Shown: positions 10,301-19,434 of the stretch, in pieces
Layout of the letters: each line of letters opens with the position of its first letter
Position numbering within the stretch: the first letter of the stretch is position 1
Assembly (NCBI RefSeq): GCF_012570745.1
Contig: NZ_CP046212.1
Coordinates: forward strand, 286,171 to 350,170
Origin: Enterobacteriaceae endosymbiont of Donacia dentata
GTDB lineage: Bacteria > Pseudomonadota > Gammaproteobacteria > Enterobacterales > Enterobacteriaceae
DNA length: 64,000 nucleotides
Direction of reading: 5' to 3'
Position numbers and translations under genes: made by a program
Notes under the pieces: generated by a model
Databases searched by the model: none
What the model was told of the DNA's origin: nothing
Seen by the model: the letters and a program-made list of their open reading frames with translations, nothing else

Positions 10301-10759
10301 TTATAAATATGGATTTTTATATCCAAGTAATTTAAGTATATTAATTTCTTTTAATTCCATTAAATTTGCTTCATAAAAATTTTTATGCTTATATTTTAAT
10401 AAATGTAAAACTGAATGTATAATAATATGAGTATAATGTAATTTTAATGTTTTTTTTTGTAAAATAGATTCATATTCAATAATTTCTTTACATAAAATAA
10501 TATCTCCTAATAATGTTTTTTTTAAAAAATTATTTTCTAATAAAAAAGATAAAACATTAGTTGGTTTAGATATTTTTAAATATTTTTTATTAAGTTTTTT
10601 TATAATATTTTTTTTTACTATAGAAATAGTTATTTCAACTTTTTTAATGTTTTTTTTTGTAAAAATTATATTCAACCAATAAAAAATTTCATTTTTTGTT
10701 GGTAAATTATTATTATTTTTACAATAATTATAATAATTTAAAATAATATTTGATTTCAT
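10301..10759 (-). CDS. ybeY: endoribonuclease YbeY
   Basis: YbeY is a zinc-dependent single-strand endoribonuclease involved in 16S rRNA 3' maturation and ribosome quality control. The 152 residues match the family (155 in E. coli). KPTNVLSF and LLGDIILC are conserved, and the metal site HGxLHLxGYDH reads HSVLHLLKYKH, keeping the three histidines but losing Gly and Asp in between. It follows miaB by 15 bp. In enterics ybeZ lies between the two and is absent here, as is ybeX downstream. The altered motif makes some change in activity possible. Confidence 0.9.
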   Translation of the reverse strand: MKSNIILNYYNYCKNNNNLPTKNEIFYWLNIIFTKKNIKKVEITISIVKKNIIKKLNKKYLKISKPTNVLSFLLENNFLKKTLLGDIILCKEIIEYESILQKKTLKLHYTHIIIHSVLHLLKYKHKNFYEANLMELKEINILKLLGYKNPYL

Positions 10760-10774
10760 AAAATCCTAAATAAA

Positions 10775-12115
10775 TTAATTTTTACAAACAGAAATAAATT
10801 TTGCGTATAAAGAGTATAAATAAGAATCAATAATTTTTACATTTACAAATTCACCAATACAATTGTAATTGTTTGTAAAAAAAACAGTTCTATTATTTTC
10901 TGTTTTTCCAAAATATTGATTATTTTGAGTAGATATACCTTCTACTAATACAATTTGTATTGTATTTATCATTTTTAAACTAAATTTTTTAGTTTGTTGT
11001 TTTAAATAATATTGTAATAAATATAATCTTTCTTTTTTTTCATTTATACTTATATTATCTTTCATTTTACTAGCTGGAGTTCCAGGTCTAGCAGAATAAA
11101 TAAAACTAAAACTCATATCTAAGTCAATGTCTAAAATTAATGAAATAGTATCATAAAAATCTTTTTTAGTTTCACCAGGAAAACCGACAATAAAATCCGA
11201 GCTAATTTGAATATCAGGTCTAATATTTTTAAGTTTATTTATAATTTGAATGTATTCATTAACATTATATCTTCTTTTCATTAAAGAAAGAATTCGATCA
11301 GATCCACTTTGCACTGGTAAATGTAAAAAATTTACTAGTTGAGGAATTTTTTTGTATATATTGATTAAATCATCAGAAAAATTTTGAGGATGACTTGTAG
11401 TATATCTAATTCTTTTAATATTTTTTATTTTAGATATCATTTTTAATAATTTAGTAAAATTACAATAATCTTGTTTTATAATATTTCTATAATTATAGGA
11501 ATTAACATTTTGTCCAAGTAAATGTATTTCTTTAACTCCTTGTAATGATAAATTTTTAATTTCTAAAATTATATCTTTATAAGGTCTACTTATTTCTTTT
11601 CCTCTAGTATAAGGAACTATACAATATGTACAATATTTATTACAACCTTCCATAATGGTAACAAAAGAACTTACATTTTTTGTTTTGGTTAAAGGAAAGA
11701 ATTTAAATTTTTCAATTTTTGGGAAACTTATATCAATTAAATATTTTTTGAACTTACGAACTTTATATATCATTTTAGGTAATCTATGAAAAGTTTGAGG
11801 ACCAAAAATAATATCTATATAATATGCTCTTTTTAATATTTTTTCTCCTTCCTTAGAAGCAACACAACCTCCAACTCCAATTATAATTTCTGGATTATTT
11901 TTTTTTAAATTTTTCCACCTTCCTAATTGATGAAATAATTTTTCTTGTGCTTTTTCTCTAATAGAACATGTATTTAATATTAAAATATTAGCATCTTGGA
12001 CAGATTTAGTAATTTTACAATTTAATTCTTTTTTCATAATATCAATAATTTTTGAGGAGTCATATTCATTCATTTGACAGCCCCAAGTTTTAATATATAA
12101 TTTATTATTTAGCAT
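10775..12115 (-). CDS. miaB: tRNA-2-methylthio-N6-dimethylallyladenosine synthase
   Basis: A radical-SAM methylthiotransferase that adds the ms2 group to i6A37 of tRNAs reading UNN codons. The N-terminal domain keeps the three cluster cysteines C13 (WGCQMN), C50 (NTCSIREK) and C84 (GGCVASKE). The radical-SAM triad CNKYCTYC has C158, C162 and C165. The C-terminal TRAM domain is present. The length is 446 against 474 in E. coli. It is the first gene after the tRNA-Met/Leu/Gln cluster, as in E. coli. It needs MiaA (not in this window) for its substrate and an electron donor; flavodoxin FldA is encoded 2 kb away. Confidence 0.97.
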   Translation of the reverse strand: MLNNKLYIKTWGCQMNEYDSSKIIDIMKKELNCKITKSVQDANILILNTCSIREKAQEKLFHQLGRWKNLKKNNPEIIIGVGGCVASKEGEKILKRAYYIDIIFGPQTFHRLPKMIYKVRKFKKYLIDISFPKIEKFKFFPLTKTKNVSSFVTIMEGCNKYCTYCIVPYTRGKEISRPYKDIILEIKNLSLQGVKEIHLLGQNVNSYNYRNIIKQDYCNFTKLLKMISKIKNIKRIRYTTSHPQNFSDDLINIYKKIPQLVNFLHLPVQSGSDRILSLMKRRYNVNEYIQIINKLKNIRPDIQISSDFIVGFPGETKKDFYDTISLILDIDLDMSFSFIYSARPGTPASKMKDNISINEKKERLYLLQYYLKQQTKKFSLKMINTIQIVLVEGISTQNNQYFGKTENNRTVFFTNNYNCIGEFVNVKIIDSYLYSLYAKFISVCKN

Positions 12116-12177
12116 AATCAGATTACAAAAATTATTTTTATAAAAAAATCGAATAAAAGTAATAATGTTAAATTATT

Positions 12178-12249
12178 CTGGGGTACCTGGATTTGAACCA
12201 GGGATGCCGGTATCAAAAACCGGTGCCTTAACCACTTGGCTATACCCCA
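12178..12249 (-). tRNA. tRNA-Gln (UUG)
   Basis: The cloverleaf starts TGGGGTA and closes with TACCCCA plus discriminator G. The anticodon loop TTTTGAT gives UUG, reading CAA/CAG. It resembles E. coli glnV/glnU-type genes and lies at the equivalent place beside miaB. The 3' CCA is not encoded. Confidence 0.97.
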
Positions 12250-12257
12250 TCATATTT

Positions 12258-12347
12258 TGCGGAAGACGAGACTCGAACTCGTATTATCTTTTTTAAATAG
12301 CCAGAACCTAAATCTGGTGCGTCTACCAATATTTCCGCCACTTCCGC
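12258..12347 (-). tRNA. tRNA-Leu (UAG)
   Basis: Acceptor GCGGAAG/CTTCCGC with discriminator A, anticodon loop TTTAGGT (UAG, reading CUN) and a long variable arm as expected for tRNA-Leu. It corresponds to leuW in the E. coli met-leu-gln cluster. CCA is not encoded. Confidence 0.97.
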
Positions 12348-12361
12348 AGAAATAATTTCTA

Positions 12362-12437
12362 TAGCTACGATGGGAGTTGAACCCATGACCTCAGCGTTAT
12401 GAGTGCTGTGCTCTAAACCAAACTGAGCTACGTAGCC
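12362..12437 (-). tRNA. elongator tRNA-Met (CAU)
   Basis: Acceptor GGCTACG pairs with CGTAGCT, so the first pair is G1-U72. The anticodon loop is CTCATAA. The anticodon stem has an A31-C39 mismatch next to the loop. The acceptor and neighbours match E. coli metT/metU rather than the lysidine-modified Ile tRNA. CCA is not encoded. Confidence 0.93.
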
Positions 12438-12452
12438 AACAATTATTTTTAT

Positions 12453-12481
12453 ATTATGTAAATAATTAAGTATAACGTCAA
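12453..12481 (-). promoter_or_regulatory. sigma-70 promoter of the Met-Leu-Gln tRNA operon
   Basis: On the minus strand TTGACG (12481-12476), a 17-nt spacer and CATAAT (12458-12453) lie so that transcription would start about 8-10 nt upstream of tRNA-Met. Both boxes match consensus at five of six positions, unusually good for this genome. Confidence 0.75.
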
Positions 12482-12541
12482 CTAATTTATTTATAAAAAT
12501 TAGTATTTAAAATTAAATTTAATAAAAGGAATAAACGTAAA

Positions 12542-14182
12542 ATGTATAATTATTATAAAAATAATTTTATTTTTCGAATTATAGATAATGATATAAAACA
12601 AAAAAAATATGATATGATTTGTACAAGATTTCCTCCTGAACCTAATGGATATCTACATATAGGTCATATAAAATCTATTTATTTAAACTTTTTAATAGCT
12701 AAACATTATAAAGGAAAATGTTTTTTAAGAATTGATGATACTAATCCTTCTACAGAAAATGTTCAATATATTAAATCTATTATCAAAGATTTAAAATGGT
12801 TAGGATTTAAATGGGATGAAGAAATTAAGTATTCTTCAAATTATTTTAATTTAATGTATAAATATGCCATAGAATTAATAAATAAAAATTTAGCTTATGT
12901 TGATCAATTAAATATTAATGATATTAAAAATTATAGGGGAACATTATTAATACCAGGGGAAAATAGTCCGTATAGAAATCGTTCAAAACAAGAAAATTTA
13001 GAATTATTTGAAAAAATGCGTTTAGGTTATTTTCCTGAAGGTAGTATGTCTTTACGTGCAAAAATTAATATGAAATCAAAAGTAATTGTAATGAGAGATC
13101 CTGTATTATATAGAATTAAGTTCAAAAAACATCATCAAACTAATAAAAAATGGTGTATATATCCTACATATGATTTTAGTCATTGTATTTCAGATGCAAT
13201 AGAAGGTATTACACATTCTTTATGTACATTAGAATTTCAAGATAATAGATTATTATATAATTGGATACTAAATAATATTAGTATAGGATTCCATCCTAAA
13301 CAATATGAATTTTCCAAATTACAAATAGAATATAATATTACTTCAAAAAGAAAAATTAATTTACTAATTAAAAAAAAAATTGTAAATAATTGGAATGATC
13401 CTCGTTTATTAACTATTTCTGGACTAAGAAAAAAAGGATATACTCCTTCTTCTTTAAAAGAATTTTGTTATCGTATAGGTGTAACAAAACAAAATAATAT
13501 TATTGAAAAATCTTTTTTAGAATATTGTATAAAATTTAAATTGAATAAGATAGTTCCTAGAACTATGGCAATTTTACGACCTTTAAAAATAATTATTAGT
13601 AATTTTTCTCCAGAACAAAAAATAAAATTATCTATTCCTAATCATCCTAATAATTTAAATATGGGATATAAAAATATTTATTTTACAAAAGAGATATATA
13701 TAGATATTTTAGATTTTTCTGAAAAAAAAAAAAAAAATTATAAAAGACTTGTTTTAGGTAAAAAAGTACGATTAAGATATGCTTTTGTAATTAAAGCAAA
13801 TAAAATTATTAAAGATAAACATGGAAATATTCTTTATATTGATTGTAATTATTATAAAGATACATTAGGGATGAAAATTAAAAAAAAACAAGAAATCAAA
13901 GGAATTATACATTGGATATCTTGTTCTTATTCAATTTCAGCATATTTTTATTTATATGATATTTTATTTATAAAAAAAAATATTAATAATTCTGATGATA
14001 TTTTTTCTATTTTAAATAAAAAATCATTATTAATATATAATGGTTTCATAGAGAAAAATTTACTAAAAGAAAATAAAAATAAACATTTTCAATTTGAAAG
14101 AGAAGGATATTTTTATTTAGATAAAAAATATAAAAACAAAATTATTTTTAATAGAATCGCGTCATTAAAAAAAAATAATTAA
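12542..14182 (+). CDS. glnS: glutaminyl-tRNA synthetase
   Basis: This class I synthetase charges tRNA-Gln directly. The 546 residues compare with 554 in E. coli. Signature PPEPNGYLHIGH has the HIGH motif at 39-42. FLRIDDTNP, DPVLYRI, YPTYDFSHCISDAIEGITHS and LEFQDNR are conserved. The KMSKS-like loop VMSKRK of E. coli reads ITSKRK here. AAGGA precedes the ATG by about 13 nt. The gene holds an in-frame run of 16 A (13722-13737, encoding EKKKKN), the longest homopolymer noticed in a gene here. It is convergent with fldA across a perfect palindromic terminator. Its substrate tRNA gene is 300 bp upstream on the other strand. Confidence 0.97.
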   Translation: MYNYYKNNFIFRIIDNDIKQKKYDMICTRFPPEPNGYLHIGHIKSIYLNFLIAKHYKGKCFLRIDDTNPSTENVQYIKSIIKDLKWLGFKWDEEIKYSSNYFNLMYKYAIELINKNLAYVDQLNINDIKNYRGTLLIPGENSPYRNRSKQENLELFEKMRLGYFPEGSMSLRAKINMKSKVIVMRDPVLYRIKFKKHHQTNKKWCIYPTYDFSHCISDAIEGITHSLCTLEFQDNRLLYNWILNNISIGFHPKQYEFSKLQIEYNITSKRKINLLIKKKIVNNWNDPRLLTISGLRKKGYTPSSLKEFCYRIGVTKQNNIIEKSFLEYCIKFKLNKIVPRTMAILRPLKIIISNFSPEQKIKLSIPNHPNNLNMGYKNIYFTKEIYIDILDFSEKKKKNYKRLVLGKKVRLRYAFVIKANKIIKDKHGNILYIDCNYYKDTLGMKIKKKQEIKGIIHWISCSYSISAYFYLYDILFIKKNINNSDDIFSILNKKSLLIYNGFIEKNLLKENKNKHFQFEREGYFYLDKKYKNKIIFNRIASLKKNN

Positions 14183-14202
14183 TTTAAAAAAAATAAAAAA
14201 AT

Positions 14203-14232
14203 AAAATCAATTATATTAATATAATTGATTTT
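14203..14232. terminator. bidirectional terminator between glnS and fldA
   Basis: A perfect 30-bp palindrome (arm AAAATCAATTATATT) is flanked by A-rich DNA on the glnS side and T-rich DNA on the other. It can act as an intrinsic terminator for both convergent genes. Confidence 0.75.
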
Positions 14233-14238
14233 ATAATT

Positions 14239-14751
14239 TTATTTTTTTAATTCTTTAGATATTTGTTTAGTCCATGTTATAATACGTGAATTTGTTAATT
14301 CTGGCTGTCTATCTTCATCTATAGTTAATCCTAAAAAATAATTTTTATTTTTTAAACTTTTAGTACTATAAAAATTATAACCTTTAGTAGGCCAATATCC
14401 TATAATTTGTGCTTTATTTTTTTTTGTTATATCATAAATAATTTTTATTGCATCACAAAAATAATCTCCATAATCTTCTTGATCACCACAACCAAATAAA
14501 CTTATAATTTTATTTTTAAAATTAATTTGTTGTAAAATAGGTAAAAAATCATCCCAATCGCATTGAACTTCTCCATAATACCATGTGGGTATTCCAAATA
14601 ATATAATATTATATTTTTCAATATCTTTTTTTTCTGTTTGAGAAATATTAAATACTGATGAAATTTGATTTCCTAATTGTTTTTGTATTTTTAATGCAAC
14701 ATTTTCTGTATTACCTGTATCACTACCAAAAAAAATACCTATTTTTGACAT
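14239..14751 (-). CDS. fldA: flavodoxin I
   Basis: A small FMN electron carrier that donates electrons to enzymes such as the terminal isoprenoid and radical-SAM enzymes. The 170 residues match E. coli FldA (176). The phosphate loop SDTGNTE is at 10-16, and the FMN-stacking segments [15 protein letters not shown] and [15 protein letters not shown] are intact. In E. coli fur follows fldA. Here ybfF lies directly upstream in transcription and fur is absent. Retention fits a need for electrons by MiaB and by the non-mevalonate pathway, whose genes are not in this window. Confidence 0.96.
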   Translation of the reverse strand: MSKIGIFFGSDTGNTENVALKIQKQLGNQISSVFNISQTEKKDIEKYNIILFGIPTWYYGEVQCDWDDFLPILQQINFKNKIISLFGCGDQEDYGDYFCDAIKIIYDITKKNKAQIIGYWPTKGYNFYSTKSLKNKNYFLGLTIDEDRQPELTNSRIITWTKQISKELKK

Positions 14752-14777
14752 TTTTTATTATTTTTCTCCAATAAATA

Positions 14778-15557
14778 TTATTTATAAAAAAATTTTAAAA
14801 TAAAATGAAAAATTAATTTTTCATTTTCAATATGTAACAAATGACCAACATTAGGAATATTATAAATTTTAGCAAAAGGAAATTGACGAAATATGTCATT
14901 ATAATATATAAAATTTATATAATTAGATAATTCGGCTTTTAAGAAAAAAATATTCCCATTCCATTGAGGAATTATATTCCAATCTAATATTTTTTTATAT
15001 TCTTTTTTTAAAATTTTTAAGTTAAAATTCCATTTTCCATTTTTAAATGATTTTAATAATACATTTATTATATACACATTTTTAATATGTGATTTCATTA
15101 TTTGAAAAATTTTTTTTCTAGTTAAAATATTTTTTTGATATATTATATCAAATATAGTAAAGATATTATTATCATAATATTTATATTTAATAGGAGCAAT
15201 ATCTAATATCACAATAAATTTTATTTTATGAGGTATTAATTGAGTAAGTTTCATCGCTATTTTACCTCCCATAGAATGTCCTATAATAATAAGATTATCT
15301 TTAATATTTAAGAAATCTAAAGTATCTAAAACATCTTGAGACAAAAAAATATAATCCATTTTTCTTCTATAAGAAATTGATAGTCCATGATTTCTTATAT
15401 CTAATAATATAATCTTATATTTTAAATATTTATTTAAAAATTTTCCCATTACATATAAACTTTTCTTATTACCAAATAATCCATGAAGTATAATAACTGT
15501 ATATTTATTTTTAATAAATAAATTACTATATGGAATAATTAAATAACTTAAAATCAT
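14778..15557 (-). CDS. ybfF: alpha/beta-hydrolase, YbfF esterase type
   Basis: An alpha/beta hydrolase close to E. coli YbfF, an acyl-CoA/ester hydrolase of uncertain physiological role. With the ATG at 15557 it has 259 residues (254 in E. coli). An upstream TTG at 15572 would only add five residues without homology. The oxyanion segment HGLFGNKKSL (25-34), nucleophile elbow GHSMGG (Ser95) and the C-terminal catalytic His in VGHLLHIE are present. It is co-directional with fldA, 26 bp apart, in the E. coli gene order. The start is divergent from pgi. Confidence 0.88.
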   Translation of the reverse strand: MILSYLIIPYSNLFIKNKYTVIILHGLFGNKKSLYVMGKFLNKYLKYKIILLDIRNHGLSISYRRKMDYIFLSQDVLDTLDFLNIKDNLIIIGHSMGGKIAMKLTQLIPHKIKFIVILDIAPIKYKYYDNNIFTIFDIIYQKNILTRKKIFQIMKSHIKNVYIINVLLKSFKNGKWNFNLKILKKEYKKILDWNIIPQWNGNIFFLKAELSNYINFIYYNDIFRQFPFAKIYNIPNVGHLLHIENEKLIFHFILKFFYK

Positions 15558-15636
15558 ATAAAATAAACTCAATATAAATATAGTATTATATTATATATAA
15601 ATTTAAAAAATTGATTTTTAATAAATTTTAAATTTG

Positions 15637-15645
15637 TGATATAAT
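15637..15645 (+). promoter_or_regulatory. extended -10 promoter upstream of pgi
   Basis: TGA-TATAAT forms a complete extended -10 element (TG at 15637-15638, TATAAT at 15640-15645), about 80 nt before the pgi start. No good -35 is visible at the usual distance, which an extended -10 does not need. The same bases contain a TGTGA half-site of the Crp type, without a matching TCACA. Confidence 0.5.
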
Positions 15646-15729
15646 TTTTTTATTATAAAAATTTGATGTTTAAAAATATTATTTATTTTAAAGTTTATAT
15701 CTTATTATATAATAAATAATATGTATATT

Positions 15730-17346
15730 ATGAAAAATATTAATCCTACAAAAACTATTTCTTGGAAAAATTTACAAAATCATAAAAAAGAAATTAAAAA
15801 AATTACTCTTCATCATCTTTTTAAACAAGATGTAAATAGATTTAAAAATTTTTCAATTAATTTCGAGAATAATATTCTTTTTGATTATTCAAAAAATATA
15901 ATAAATAAAAATACAATAAAATTTTTAATTGGTTTAGCAAAAGAAACTAATTGTATTAATGCTATTAATGCATTATTTTATGGTAAAAAAATTAATGTTA
16001 CAGAACAACGTTCAGTATTACATATAGCAACAAGAACTAATAATTTTTTATTAAAAAATACAAAAATACATAATAATATAAATTTTATTTTACAAAAAAT
16101 TAAAAATATTTCTGATGATATTATTTCAAAAAAATGGAAAGGTTATACAAATAAAAAAATTAAAAATATTATAAATATAGGTATAGGTGGATCAGAATTA
16201 GGACCATTAATGGTTACAGAATCATTAAAATCATATAAAAATAAATTGAATTTATTTTTTTTATCTAATATTGATTCTGATCAATTAGTAGAGATTATAA
16301 AAAAAATAAAACTAGAAGAAAGTTTATTTATTATTGTATCAAAAACCTTTACTACACAAGAAACAATAACAAATGCTTTAAGTATAAAAAAATGGTTTAT
16401 GAAAAATGTTATTACAAACATAAATAAAAATTTAATACTATTAAAACATTTTATTGCTGTAACAAATAATATTAATGCTGCAATAAATTTCGGTATTAAT
16501 AAAAATAATATTTTACCATTATTATCTGAAATAGGAGGACGTTTTTCTTTATGGTCTTCAGTTGGATTATCTATTTCTTTATCTATTGGTTTTTATAATT
16601 TTAAAAAATTATTAAAAGGAGCTAATAAAATGGATAATCATTTTTTTTATACTCCTATAAATAATAATATTCCTATTATTATGGCATTAATTAGTATTTG
16701 GTATAGTAATTTTTGGAATACAGAAACAGAAGCAATAATACCTTATTCTTATAATATGCGTTTTTTTCCACAATATTTACAACAACTATGTATGGAATCT
16801 AATGGTAAATCTATAGATAGAAATGGAAATAAAATAAAATACCAAACAAGTCCCATAATATGGGGAAATATTGGTACTAATGGACAACATTCTTTTTTCC
16901 AAATGTTACATCAAGGAACGAAATTAATACCATGTGATTTTATAGCTTCAGTAAATAATTTAAACAATTCTTTTAAAGAACATCATAATCAATTAATTTC
17001 AAATTTTATTGCACAAACTAAAACATTAGCATTTGGTAATACTAATAATAAAGATATATTACAGGAAAATATATATAAATATTGTTTTGGTAATCATCCA
17101 AGTAATTCTATTTTTTTAAGAAAAATTAATCCTTATAATTTAGGATCATTAATTTCTTATTATGAACATAAAATTTTTATACAAGGAGTGATATTAAATA
17201 TTTTTTCTTTTGATCAATGGGGTGTTGAATTAGGTAAAAAAGTAGCTAATATTTTGTTAAATGATATTAGCCAAGAAATAAAAGAAATAAATAAATATGA
17301 TAGTTCAACTAATGGATTAATAAATTTTTATAAGTCTTTTAGTTAA
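15730..17346 (+). CDS. pgi: glucose-6-phosphate isomerase
   Basis: This cytoplasmic enzyme interconverts glucose-6-phosphate and fructose-6-phosphate. I choose the second ATG (15730) because MKNINPTKTISW aligns with the E. coli N-terminus; an ATG at 15721 would add three residues. No clear ribosome-binding site precedes either. The protein is about 538 residues (549 in E. coli). Conserved family regions include NIGIGGSELGPLMV, SKTFTTQET, GGRFSLWS, MESNGKSIDRNG, GTNGQHSFFQMLHQGTK and the C-terminal FDQWGVELGKK with its catalytic Lys. It stands alone, divergent from ybfF and convergent with deaD. In E. coli its neighbours are different, so it has been relocated. Confidence 0.96.
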   Translation: MKNINPTKTISWKNLQNHKKEIKKITLHHLFKQDVNRFKNFSINFENNILFDYSKNIINKNTIKFLIGLAKETNCINAINALFYGKKINVTEQRSVLHIATRTNNFLLKNTKIHNNINFILQKIKNISDDIISKKWKGYTNKKIKNIINIGIGGSELGPLMVTESLKSYKNKLNLFFLSNIDSDQLVEIIKKIKLEESLFIIVSKTFTTQETITNALSIKKWFMKNVITNINKNLILLKHFIAVTNNINAAINFGINKNNILPLLSEIGGRFSLWSSVGLSISLSIGFYNFKKLLKGANKMDNHFFYTPINNNIPIIMALISIWYSNFWNTETEAIIPYSYNMRFFPQYLQQLCMESNGKSIDRNGNKIKYQTSPIIWGNIGTNGQHSFFQMLHQGTKLIPCDFIASVNNLNNSFKEHHNQLISNFIAQTKTLAFGNTNNKDILQENIYKYCFGNHPSNSIFLRKINPYNLGSLISYYEHKIFIQGVILNIFSFDQWGVELGKKVANILLNDISQEIKEINKYDSSTNGLINFYKSFS

Positions 17347-17395
17347 TTTTTATTAATTAAAAATCAATAAATGAAATTTATTTAATTAATAAAAA
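17347..17395. terminator. bidirectional terminator between pgi and deaD
   Basis: A perfect 15-bp inverted repeat (TTTTTATTAATTAAA at 17347-17361 and its complement at 17381-17395) brackets a 19-nt loop, with T-rich and A-rich ends serving both directions. The rest of the gap to 17535 is featureless AT-rich DNA. Confidence 0.65.
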
Positions 17396-17534
17396 TAAAA
17401 AGTAATGTTTTATAATATATATATTTTTTATTTAAAGGTAATATTATAAATACAATTTAAATATTATTAATATAATAATATTTATATATTTTACTAATTA
17501 AATAATGTTTTTTTAAAAAAATTTTTACCAAGTT

Positions 17535-19232
17535 TTATATATCTTTTTTTATAATTTTATTATTTTTAAATTTAAAGTTAAGATTTTTATATGATCTTTT
17601 AAATTTAGGTATTAAAAGAAAATTTATTTTTTTATTTAAAATCCTAATATTAGGATATTGAATAATATTTTTTTTAATTTTTGAGTTTAATTCAATAGTA
17701 CTATAACTAGTAAATAATTTAACATTACCAATATTATTACTATTAATATTAAATTCATTAATAATTGCTCCTACAATATGACGAACTTCTACATTATCTT
17801 TTTTCCCTATATTAATACGATATATATCCATATAATTTTTTATTTTTTTATATTTTTTTATATAATTATTTTTAACAAGATTTGATTTCTTATAAAATTT
17901 TTTTCTTGTATTATAAGAAGGATCAGGAGGTAAAATGAGAGGTCTTTTTTCCTGTGCCATTTTTAATAAAATAGTCATTAATGTTTCTTGATTTATATCA
18001 ATTTGAATTAATATTTTTGATAAAATATTTTTATATTTTTTTAAATCTATATTATTTACTTCCTTTTGTATTTTTACAATAAATTTTTCTAATCTTTTTT
18101 GACCTAAAATTTTTGAATTTGGTAATATTATTTCATTAATATTACATTTAATTCTACGTTCAATATTTTTAAGTAATCTTTTTTCTCTGTATTCAATAAA
18201 TGTTAAAGATTTACCTTGTCTACCTGCTCTTCCTGTTCTACCTATACGATGAATATATGATTCTATATCCATAGGAAAATCATAATTTATAACTAGATTT
18301 ATTTTATCAACATCTAAACCTCTTGCAGCAATATCTGTAGCAATTAAAATTTTTAATTTTCCATTTCTAAATTTTTCTAAAGTTTGTTCTCTATTACTTT
18401 GTTTCATATCACCATTTAATGGTGCACTATCATAACCAAATTGTTTTAGTATATCTGATATTTCAATTGTAGATGTTTTCATTTTAACAAATATTAAAAC
18501 TGCATCAAAATTTTCAGTTTCTAAAAATTTCATCAAAGCATCTATTTTTTTACCATATATTATCCAATAAGTTTGTTTAATATCAGGAATAGTTTTAATA
18601 TTTGTTTTTATAAATATTTCATATGGATGTATCATAAATTTTTTGGTTATATTTTTTATTCTTTGTGGCATTGTTGCTGAAAATAATGAAGTTTGATATC
18701 CTTTAGGTATTGTTGATAATATTTTTTCTACATCTTCAATAAAACCCATTCTTAACATTTCGTCAGCTTCATCTATAACTAAACTACGTAATTTAGTTAA
18801 ATTAACAGTTTTTTTTTTTATATGATCTAATAAACGTCCTGGAGTAGCTATAATAATTTGTACTCCTAAACGTAAATTTTTTAATTGTAGATGATATGAC
18901 TGTCCTCCATATAATGGAGCAATATTTACACCATGAATATATTTTGCAAAAACTAATGTAGCTTCTGCTACTTGTATCGCTAATTCTCTTGTAGGTGTTA
19001 AAATTAATACTTGTGTTGCTTTTATAGATAAATTTAAATTATTTAATAGTGGTAATATAAATGCTGCAGTTTTACCACTTCCTGTTTGTGCTATTCCTAA
19101 TACATCTTTACCTGTTAATAAATAAGGAATACATTTTTTTTGTATAGGAGAAGGTTTTAAATAACCTGTATTATTTAATGATTTTAAAAGAAACTTATTT
19201 AAACCAAATTTTGCGAAAGTAATATTAGTCAT
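17535..19232 (-). CDS. deaD: ATP-dependent RNA helicase DeaD
   Basis: A DEAD-box helicase (CsdA) that assists ribosome assembly and mRNA decay, notably in the cold. The 565 residues compare with 629 in E. coli; the RGG-rich tail is missing. Motifs present: Q motif KPSPIQ, AQTGSGKTAA, PTRELAIQVA, TPGRLLDH, DEADEMLRMGF, SATMP, ATDIAARGLDV and HRIGRTGRAGR. The C-terminal RNA-binding domain follows (YRINIGKKDNVEVRHIVGAI to LNKK). It lies downstream of pnp, as in E. coli, where nlpI sits between them; nlpI is gone and a 203-bp spacer with a hairpin remains. Confidence 0.97.
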   Translation of the reverse strand: MTNITFAKFGLNKFLLKSLNNTGYLKPSPIQKKCIPYLLTGKDVLGIAQTGSGKTAAFILPLLNNLNLSIKATQVLILTPTRELAIQVAEATLVFAKYIHGVNIAPLYGGQSYHLQLKNLRLGVQIIIATPGRLLDHIKKKTVNLTKLRSLVIDEADEMLRMGFIEDVEKILSTIPKGYQTSLFSATMPQRIKNITKKFMIHPYEIFIKTNIKTIPDIKQTYWIIYGKKIDALMKFLETENFDAVLIFVKMKTSTIEISDILKQFGYDSAPLNGDMKQSNREQTLEKFRNGKLKILIATDIAARGLDVDKINLVINYDFPMDIESYIHRIGRTGRAGRQGKSLTFIEYREKRLLKNIERRIKCNINEIILPNSKILGQKRLEKFIVKIQKEVNNIDLKKYKNILSKILIQIDINQETLMTILLKMAQEKRPLILPPDPSYNTRKKFYKKSNLVKNNYIKKYKKIKNYMDIYRINIGKKDNVEVRHIVGAIINEFNINSNNIGNVKLFTSYSTIELNSKIKKNIIQYPNIRILNKKINFLLIPKFKRSYKNLNFKFKNNKIIKKDI

Positions 19233-19309
19233 TCATTATGTTCCTTAATATATTTAAAAAAAAGATTAATATTTTATATTAATAAATAAAATATTTATAA
19301 ATATTTAAA

Positions 19310-19342
19310 TTGTAATTATGTTTAAAATAAACATAATTACAA
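19310..19342 (-). terminator. hairpin downstream of pnp
   Basis: A perfect 15-bp stem (TTGTAATTATGTTTA and complement) with a 3-nt loop lies about 90 bp after the pnp stop, followed on the minus strand by ATTTAAATATTT. It is probably the terminator of the nusA-pnp operon, or a stabilising 3' hairpin, in the place nlpI would occupy. Confidence 0.55.
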
Positions 19343-19434
19343 ATATTAATAATTAATTTTCACAAATTACTACATTAATTACTATTTATCTTTTGATAAT
19401 GTTATTCAAATTAATTTTTTATACAAAATAAAAA

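Noticed and set aside
12362-12437. Assigning this CAU tRNA as lysidine tRNA-Ile
   Set aside because: The acceptor GGCTACG and its place in the Met-Leu-Gln cluster match elongator tRNA-Met; the Ile2 type has a different acceptor.
14203-14232. Treating the perfect palindrome as a protein operator or attachment site
   Set aside because: Its position between two convergent stop codons with A/T-rich flanks fits a bidirectional terminator.
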